Part shown: one piece after another, positions 6,423-13,211 of the stretch
How the letters are laid out: every line of letters starts with the position of its first letter
Position numbering within the stretch: position 1 is the first letter of the stretch
Notes under the pieces: generated by a model
Databases searched by the model: none
What the model was told of the DNA's origin: nothing
What the model saw: the letters and a program-made list of their open reading frames with translations, nothing else
Translations under genes and position numbers: made by a program
Origin: Burkholderiaceae bacterium
GTDB lineage: Bacteria > Pseudomonadota > Gammaproteobacteria > Burkholderiales > Burkholderiaceae_C
Assembly (NCBI GenBank): GCA_017999135.1
Contig: JAGOBT010000037.1
Span: 1-13,211 of the forward strand
Length of the DNA stretch: 13,211 nt
Direction of reading: 5' to 3'

Positions 6423-7759
6423 CCCACATCCCACACCCATTCGGTCAACGCACCCTGGCGCGCGCCCTGGCGGTCACGCTGGCCACGGCGCTGGTGTGCA
6501 CCAGCGCGCTGGCGCAGACGGGCCGGGTCGCCAGCCGCACCGGCGACTTCATCGTGGCGGTGGTCAACACCGAGCTCGTCACCTCGGTCGAACTGCAGCA
6601 ACGGCTCGACCGCATCCAGGCCGATGCCCAGCGCGAGGGCGCGCGCCTGCCCGACGCGGCCGCGCTGCGCCAGCAGGTGCTCGACGCGCTGATCGACGAG
6701 CGGGTGCAGATCACCCATGCGCGCGACAGCGGCCAGCGGGTGGACGAAGGCGACATCGACCGCGCCATTGCCAACATCGCCGCGCAGAACCAGCTCACCA
6801 TCGCGCAGCTGCGCGACCGCCTGCGCGCCGACGGCATGGACGTGCCGCGCTTTCGCAGCAACCTGCGCGACCAGATCATGGTCGAGCGCGTGCGTGAGCG
6901 TGAGGTGAACCAGCGCATCCGCATCACCGACGCCGACATCGACCGCGCCCTGGAAGAGCGCGTGGCCCAGGCCGCCACCGGGGCGCAGCTGAACCTGGCG
7001 CAGATCCTCGTCACCGTGCCCGAAGGCGCCGCAGCCGACGTGGTGGCCCAGCGCCAGGCGCGTGCCGAGCAGGCCCTGGCCCGGGTGCGCGCCGGTGAAG
7101 ACTTCTCCAAGGTGGCGCGCGAGCTCAGCGAAGACGCCAACCGCGAAGCCGGTGGTGAACTGGGCATGCGGCCGGCCGACCGTCTGCCCGACCTGTTTGT
7201 CACGGCGGTGCGCGGCCTGGCCGTGGGGGATGTCACGGCGCAGCCGGTGCGCAGCGCGGCAGGCTTCCACATCCTGAAGGTGCTGGACCGCCTGTCCGAC
7301 GACCCGTACAAGGTCACCCAGACCCGCGCCCGCCACATCCTGATGCGTGCCACCGACGCCACCCAGGCCGCCCAGGTGGGCCGCCGGCTCGAGACCCTGC
7401 GCGCCCAGATCGAACGCGGCGAGCGTCGGTTCGAGGACGTGGCGCGCGAGGTGTCCGAAGACGGCAGCGCCGCCGGCGGCGGTGACCTGGGCTGGGCTTC
7501 GCCCGGCAACTTCGTGCCTGAGTTCGAAGAGGCAATGAACCGCCTGCCGCTGGGCGGCATCTCGCCGCCGGTGGGATCACGCTTCGGCGTGCACCTGATC
7601 CAGGTGGTGGAGCGGCGCAGCGCCACGCTCGACCCGAAGGAGGTGCGCGAGCAGGCCCGCAACCGCCTGCGTGAGGCCAAGTTCGACGCCACCTACCAGG
7701 AGTGGGCGAAAGAGCTGCGCCTGCGCGCCTACATCGAGCTGCGCGAGCCGCCGGTTTGA
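6419..7759 (+). CDS. surA: Periplasmic chaperone and peptidyl-prolyl isomerase SurA
   Basis: The gene encodes 446 residues, normal for SurA. It binds unfolded outer-membrane proteins in the periplasm and hands them to the BAM complex; in E. coli LptD is a strongly SurA-dependent client, which fits the gene order. A signal peptide (about 1-32, ending SALA|QT) precedes the N-terminal chaperone domain (about 44-185, [19 protein letters not shown] and [24 protein letters not shown]). Two parvulin domains follow: one about 190-290 ([25 protein letters not shown]), one about 300-405 ([40 protein letters not shown]). A C-terminal helix (about 410-446) completes the chaperone module. ATG 6419 overlaps the lptD stop in ATGA, indicating translational coupling. 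Its own stop overlaps the proposed rsmA start. Confidence 0.96.
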   Translation: MTHIPHPFGQRTLARALAVTLATALVCTSALAQTGRVASRTGDFIVAVVNTELVTSVELQQRLDRIQADAQREGARLPDAAALRQQVLDALIDERVQITHARDSGQRVDEGDIDRAIANIAAQNQLTIAQLRDRLRADGMDVPRFRSNLRDQIMVERVREREVNQRIRITDADIDRALEERVAQAATGAQLNLAQILVTVPEGAAADVVAQRQARAEQALARVRAGEDFSKVARELSEDANREAGGELGMRPADRLPDLFVTAVRGLAVGDVTAQPVRSAAGFHILKVLDRLSDDPYKVTQTRARHILMRATDATQAAQVGRRLETLRAQIERGERRFEDVAREVSEDGSAAGGGDLGWASPGNFVPEFEEAMNRLPLGGISPPVGSRFGVHLIQVVERRSATLDPKEVREQARNRLREAKFDATYQEWAKELRLRAYIELREPPV

Positions 7760-8520
7760 GCCAGCACACGGCCCGCAAGCGCTTCGGCCAGCACTTCCTG
7801 GTCGACGCGGTGGTGATCGACCAGATCGTGCGGGCCATTGCACCGCGGCCCGGCCAGCCGCTGGTGGAGATCGGACCCGGCCTGGGCGCCATGACCCAGC
7901 CGCTGCTGGAACGCTGTGGCGCGCTCACCGTCATCGAACTCGACCGCGACCTGGCCGCCCGCTGGCGCCAGCGCCCGGGCGTCACCGTGGTCGAGGCCGA
8001 CGTGCTGCAGGTCGACTTCACGGCGCTGGCCGACGCCGCCGGCGCGCCGCTGCGGGTGGTGGGCAACCTGCCCTACAACATCTCCACGCCCATCCTGTTC
8101 CATCTGCTGCCGGTGGCGCCCCGGGTGGTCGACCAGGTGTTCATGCTGCAGAAGGAGGTGGTCGACCGCATGGCCGCCAGCCCTGGCGGCAAGGACTACG
8201 GGCGGCTGAGCGTGATGCTGCAGTGGCGCTACCGCATCGACGCGCTGTTCGACGTGCCGCCCGAGGCCTTCGACCCCCCGCCGCGGGTGACATCGGCCAT
8301 CGTGCGCATGCTGCCGCTGGCCACGCCGCCGCAGTTGGACGAAGCCCGCCTGTCGGCGCTGGTGACGGTGGCCTTCTCGCAGCGCCGCAAGCTGCTGCGC
8401 CACACCCTGGGCCGCTGGCTCGACGAGCAAGGCTTTGCCGGCACGTTCGACACCCAGCGCCGCGCCGAGGAAGTGCCGGTGGCCGAGTACGTGGCGCTGG
8501 CGCAGGCGGTTTCGGCCTGA
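7756..8520 (+). CDS. rsmA: 16S rRNA (adenine1518/1519-N6)-dimethyltransferase RsmA (KsgA)
   Basis: From TTG 7756 the product has 254 residues, typical for the family. RsmA dimethylates two adjacent adenines in helix 45 of 16S rRNA late in 30S assembly, using S-adenosylmethionine. The SAM-binding motif I is [10 protein letters not shown] (about 38-47), the acidic ribose-binding residue lies in IELDRD (about 60-65), and the catalytic motif IV is NLPYN (104-108). The N-terminal [10 protein letters not shown] and C-terminal [12 protein letters not shown] helices are also family signatures. The chosen start TTG gives [17 protein letters not shown], the normal N-terminus, and overlaps the surA TGA as TTGA. 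GTG 7702 would add 18 residues that lie inside surA and is less likely. No strong ribosome-binding site is visible, so coupling to surA translation is probable. pdxA, often located between surA and rsmA, is absent. Confidence 0.94.
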   Translation: MSQHTARKRFGQHFLVDAVVIDQIVRAIAPRPGQPLVEIGPGLGAMTQPLLERCGALTVIELDRDLAARWRQRPGVTVVEADVLQVDFTALADAAGAPLRVVGNLPYNISTPILFHLLPVAPRVVDQVFMLQKEVVDRMAASPGGKDYGRLSVMLQWRYRIDALFDVPPEAFDPPPRVTSAIVRMLPLATPPQLDEARLSALVTVAFSQRRKLLRHTLGRWLDEQGFAGTFDTQRRAEEVPVAEYVALAQAVSA

Positions 8521-8551
8521 ACGCACAGCGCTGCCGGCCGCTGCGGCCATG

Positions 8552-8574
8552 AAAAAGCGGCCCGCAGGCCGCTT
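8552..8574 (-). terminator. Intrinsic terminator of the RNase/barstar operon
   Basis: On the - strand an 8-bp stem (AAGCGGCC, loop TGCG, GGCCGCTT) runs into further Ts, giving a five-T run followed by C. It starts 22 bases after the barstar stop codon. On the + strand the same hairpin lies 34 bases after the rsmA stop, so it may also act on rsmA, although the + strand lacks a T-run after it. Confidence 0.75.
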
Positions 8575-8596
8575 GATGGGTGCGCTGGGGCCGGTT

Positions 8597-9163
8597 TCAG
8601 GCTGCGTTGAGCCACATGGCCGTGTCGAAGGCGCTGCTCATCATCGGCATGTTCATGCCGAAGTTGGGGTTGGCGCCGTTCTTCGGCGGGGCCTTGGGGG
8701 CCGGCTTGGCGGGCTCTTGCGCTGCCTCGTTCACCCGTTCCCAGGCGCTGGACTCATTGGCGCGGGCCACGGCGAACGAATAGAAGCAGCGGAACGGAAT
8801 ACGCCGCTCGCCCCAGAAATCGGCCGCATCGCGGAAGACGTCGAGCAGCTGCTCGCGCGCCTCGCGGTCGAAGCGGGCGTTGTCGGGCAACTGCTCCAGC
8901 ACCACCACGAACCCGGGTTGGCTGCCGGCGCGGTGCACCAGGTCGGTCATGCAGTCGAACAAGGCGTCGAGGTTCTTGCCGAAATGCGCCGGGAAGAGAA
9001 ACGACTCGGCGATCTTGTCGAGCACGTCCTGCTTCGACTGCGCCTCGGTGAGGTTGGCATACAGGAAATGCTGGCCAGCGCCCTCGGCGGCGGCCATCAG
9101 GTCTTCGACACGGTAGGCGCGGATGGCCTGCACGATATTGGGACGGACGGTCTGCAGCAGCAT
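8597..9163 (-). CDS. Barstar family ribonuclease inhibitor with C-terminal extension
   Basis: The product has 188 residues, about twice the 90 or so of classical barstar. The barstar fold spans about residues 28-135: QHFLYANL, then the signature FPAHFGKNLDALFDCMTDL (57-75), a strand GFVVVLEQLPD (84-94), a helix and FRCFYSFAV (124-132). Asp70 in LFDC matches barstar's Asp39, the residue that plugs the barnase active site; the usual Trp before it is Phe here. There is no signal peptide, so it acts in the cytoplasm. After about residue 145 comes a proline/alanine/lysine-rich linker (EPAKPAPKAPPK) and a Met/Asn-rich tail (NFGMNMPMM) of unknown role. ATG 9163 is chosen for the strong GGAGGAA site (9171-9177) seven bases upstream. 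It follows the RNase gene by 52 bases, so it is presumably the immunity partner. Confidence 0.88.
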   Translation of the reverse strand: MLLQTVRPNIVQAIRAYRVEDLMAAAEGAGQHFLYANLTEAQSKQDVLDKIAESFLFPAHFGKNLDALFDCMTDLVHRAGSQPGFVVVLEQLPDNARFDREAREQLLDVFRDAADFWGERRIPFRCFYSFAVARANESSAWERVNEAAQEPAKPAPKAPPKNGANPNFGMNMPMMSSAFDTAMWLNAA

Positions 9164-9170
9164 GGTCACG

Positions 9171-9177
9171 TTCCTCC
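9171..9177 (-). promoter_or_regulatory. Strong ribosome-binding site of the barstar gene
   Basis: GGAGGAA on the - strand lies seven bases before ATG 9163 and decides that start over the longer open frame beginning at 9226. The RNase gene before it has no comparable site, so the inhibitor is probably translated in excess over the toxin. Confidence 0.75.
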
Positions 9178-9215
9178 TGGCTCTCAAAGTGGTCGGTTCC
9201 GGATCAAGCCGCCTG

Positions 9216-9593
9216 TCACTGCGCAATCAGCTTGAAGCTGGCGTAGTGGTCGGCGGTGTAAAAACAGGCTTCAGGGGCCGTGGGCCGCTCACCCCCGCAC
9301 ACGATGCGCCGGGCGCCGCGGTCGCGTGACCCCGGCGTCGGCACGGTGTACTCCCGGTAAAACCCCCGCTGTGCACGCGGCAGCAGGCGTTCGCGGTTGC
9401 CGAAGACCGTACCATCCTTGCGGTAGGGGAACGGTCCGCCAGCGAGGATGAGGCGGTGCGTGGTGCGCGCTTCGGGGGGCAGGCTCGCCAGTGAGACCGA
9501 GCCTGATTGGTCCAGCGGACCCCTGGCTTGCACCGCCGTGCCCGCCAGCAACGCAGCCACCAGACCCACCACCGCCGATGCCCTGACCCCCAT
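9216..9593 (-). CDS. Secreted guanyl-specific ribonuclease, barnase (N1/T1) family
   Basis: From ATG 9593 the product has 125 residues. A signal peptide (about 1-23, core VVGLVAALLAGTAVQA) is followed by a mature domain of about 102 residues. The microbial RNase framework is complete: FPYRKDGTVFGNRERLLP (55-72, guanine-binding region), GFYREYTV with the catalytic base Glu81, SRDRGARRIV with a catalytic-site arginine (Arg95 or Arg96), and TADHYASF with the general acid His116. Cys99 and Cys110 probably form a disulfide, consistent with export. The enzyme would cleave RNA after guanine by a cyclic phosphate intermediate. The adjacent barstar gene downstream supports a toxin/inhibitor pair. The start is less certain: upstream GTG 9671 is also open but would bury the signal peptide. 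No strong ribosome-binding site is seen. Nutritional or antagonistic use cannot be told apart here. Confidence 0.87.
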   Translation of the reverse strand: MGVRASAVVGLVAALLAGTAVQARGPLDQSGSVSLASLPPEARTTHRLILAGGPFPYRKDGTVFGNRERLLPRAQRGFYREYTVPTPGSRDRGARRIVCGGERPTAPEACFYTADHYASFKLIAQ

Positions 9594-9911
9594 GCGCCAA
9601 ACGGACGGACGCGGGGATCGGAGCTCGGGCGACGGACCAGCCTGACAACCAGCCTCACAAACGGGTTCCACGGGTTGACCCTGAAATCTGACGACCGAAT
9701 GCTACCGGAACGGCCCCTGAAACTCAAGCCGCTGCCTCAAATTTGGGCAGTCAGCAGGGCCTTTGAGTGGGCGCTCACAATCTGGAAACATGACATGAAT
9801 CAGGGACTTACGCGTTTGTCAAGGACTTGACATCGCGCATTTCCCGGCGCCGGCCCACCCGGATACGGGTTGCACAAACTTGGTGCATCGGGGCGGCGCC
9901 AGTGGCGGCGC
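9594..9911. other. Gene-free stretch between RNase and maeB
   Basis: About 318 bases with no convincing gene in either strand. It is less GC-rich than its surroundings from about 9690 to 9830, as expected for the RNase promoter region. It contains the dyad TGTCAA-GGAC-TTGACA (9817-9832) and weak hairpins near 9857-9890 that could end the maeB message. None of those hairpins has a T-run, so no terminator is called. Confidence 0.5.
9817..9832. promoter_or_regulatory. TGTCAA-GGAC-TTGACA dyad upstream of the RNase operon
   Basis: Perfect 6-bp arms around a GGAC centre place the exact -35 consensus TTGACA on both strands, pointing outward. Reading leftward (toward the RNase) no good -10 lies at 16-18 bases, and none is seen rightward. 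It may be a -35 with a degenerate -10, an operator, or chance. Confidence 0.3.
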
Positions 9912-12206
<2,295 letters not shown>

Positions 12207-12237
12207 GGGGTGGCGGTCCTGAATCAGAAGGGGGGGC

Positions 12238-12274
12238 GGATTCCCGGAGTGTCGCGCTCGCGACCCGGGAATCC
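12238..12274. promoter_or_regulatory. Long perfect inverted repeat upstream of maeB
   Basis: GGATTCCCGG (12238-12247) and CCGGGAATCC (12265-12274) are perfect 10-bp arms, and inside them TCGCG-CT-CGCGA (12252-12263) forms a further perfect dyad. It starts 31 bases upstream of the maeB start and about 80 bases past the stop of the M20 gene on the same strand. It could be a terminator without T-run for the peptidase, a leader hairpin of maeB, or an operator. The following bases on the - strand are GCCCCCCC rather than T-rich. Confidence 0.55.
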
Positions 12275-12353
12275 ATGCGCGGAAATGCGTAGCTGCTGCC
12301 CGCGGGCTGTGCATCCAGGGCGGGCGCAGCGGGCGGAACGGGCGCGGGCGTGG

Positions 12354-13211
12354 TCAGGCCTTCAGCAGGTCGAGCAGCGTTCGGGCCACGACTTTCGTGG
12401 CCTTGCGCAGATCCTCGAGCACGATGTGCTCATCGGCGCGCTTGGCGTTGGACTCCAGTACCGTGCGCGGACCGGCGCCATAGATCACCGCGGGGATGCC
12501 GCGCTCGCTGAAGAGCCGCGCGTCGGTGTACAGCGGCGTGCCGGTGGCTTCCACCGTCTCGCCCATGATCTCGGTGGCGTGGCTGCACAGGGCGTCGACG
12601 AGCGGCTTGTTGCCGGCCAGCGGCTTCATCGCGTGGGCCAGCAGCAGCCGCTTGATCTCGACCCTGGTGCCGGGGTACGACTGCACCGCTGCTTCGATGA
12701 TCCTGCGCACACCGGCTTCGACCTGCGCCGGGTCCTCCTCGGGGATCATCCGGCGGTCGATCTTCAGCACGACCTTGCCTGGCACCACGTTCGTGTTCGT
12801 CCCGCCGTAGACCTGGCCGACATTGATGTAGCCATGGTTGATGCCTTTGACGGCGCTCTTTGTCTGGCGCAGGCGGGTGTTCTCCTCGTAGAGCGCCACC
12901 AGCACCCTGGTGGCGGCCTGCAAGGCATCCACGGCCGTCTCGGGGACCGCCGCATGGCCCATCTTGCCGTGCACGGTCGCCTCCAGTTGCAGGCAGCCGT
13001 TGTGGGCAGTGACGACCTGGTAGCTGAAGCCGGCGGCAATCTCGAGGTCCGGCTTGGTCAGGCCCTTGTCGAGCAGCCATTGGGGCCCGACTTCGCCGCC
13101 GAACTCTTCGTCATAGGTGAAGAGCAAGTCGACGCCGCCAGCCAGCGGGACGCCTGCGGCCTCGAGCGCCCGCGTGGCGAAGGTGAAGGTGGAGAAGTCG
13201 CACTTGCTGAC
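12354..13211 (-). CDS. M20 family metallopeptidase (ArgE/DapE-like), 5' truncated by window
   Basis: The frame stays open to the right edge, giving about 285 residues with the N-terminus missing. It reads as an M20 zinc hydrolase of the ArgE/DapE/ACY1 group, which removes acyl groups or cleaves small peptides. The first visible part, KCDFSTFTFATRAL, precedes LLFTYDEEFGGEVGP, whose Glu-Glu pair holds the general base and a zinc ligand. The dimerization domain contains GKMGHAAVPETAVDAL (with the bridging-histidine region), INVGQVYGGTNTNVVPGKV and KIDRRMIPEED. The end has GTPLYTDARLF, GIPAVIYGAGP and the last zinc-binding histidine in ADEHI. It differs clearly from the M20 fragment at the left edge. 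It lies 147 bases upstream of maeB on the same strand with a hairpin in the gap. Substrate unknown. Confidence 0.9.
   Translation of the reverse strand, partial: VSKCDFSTFTFATRALEAAGVPLAGGVDLLFTYDEEFGGEVGPQWLLDKGLTKPDLEIAAGFSYQVVTAHNGCLQLEATVHGKMGHAAVPETAVDALQAATRVLVALYEENTRLRQTKSAVKGINHGYINVGQVYGGTNTNVVPGKVVLKIDRRMIPEEDPAQVEAGVRRIIEAAVQSYPGTRVEIKRLLLAHAMKPLAGNKPLVDALCSHATEIMGETVEATGTPLYTDARLFSERGIPAVIYGAGPRTVLESNAKRADEHIVLEDLRKATKVVARTLLDLLKA

Noticed and set aside
7702..7755. GTG 7702 as the rsmA start
   Set aside because: It would add 18 residues inside surA that are absent from the usual RsmA N-terminus, which fits TTG 7756.
9857..9870. ACCCG-GATA-CGGGT hairpin as a maeB terminator
   Set aside because: The stem is only five bp and there is no T-run; such short hairpins are frequent by chance in this composition.
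12207..12314. N-terminal extension of maeB starting at 12314
   Set aside because: The extra 36 residues would be encoded by the nested hairpin and show no similarity to malic enzymes; ATG 12206 gives the normal N-terminus.

Overview
This GC-rich window looks like chromosomal DNA of a betaproteobacterium, most likely order Burkholderiales. Three things suggest this: tandem DUF4148 periplasmic proteins, the arrangement amgK / lptD-surA-rsmA, and a GC-rich dispersed-type repeat. The genus cannot be fixed from the sequence alone (inference).

Layout, left to right. (1) Positions 1-665 hold the 3' end of an M20 metallopeptidase gene (+), followed by a hairpin. (2) Two tandem small secreted DUF4148 proteins (-, 774-1579) stand divergent to a LysR-type regulator (+, 1822-2817). 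The AT-rich gap between them carries two perfect dyads of the LysR T-N11-A type. (3) amgK (-, 2806-3981), a cell-wall sugar kinase for peptidoglycan recycling, converges on and overlaps the LysR gene. It carries an in-frame repeat-like insertion in its kinase core. (4) Divergent from amgK is a tight run on the + strand: lptD (LPS transport into the outer membrane), surA (periplasmic chaperone/prolyl isomerase that folds outer-membrane proteins, LptD included in E. coli) and rsmA (16S rRNA dimethyltransferase). Both junctions overlap by a few bases, and the pdxA gene often found between surA and rsmA is absent. (5) On the - strand a secreted barnase-type ribonuclease (9216-9593) is followed by its probable barstar-type inhibitor (8597-9163), which ends at an intrinsic terminator facing rsmA. 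(6) maeB (-, 9912-12206) is a two-domain malic enzyme, preceded by a large perfect hairpin. (7) A second, unrelated M20 peptidase (-, 12354 to the right edge) is cut by the window end.

Most of the window is ordinary housekeeping DNA. The parts most worth a second look are the RNase/inhibitor pair with its unusual C-terminal extension on the inhibitor, the repeat-derived insertion inside AmgK, the paired LysR-type dyads, the reduced cysteine set of LptD, and the overlapping face-to-face promoters proposed for amgK and lptD.
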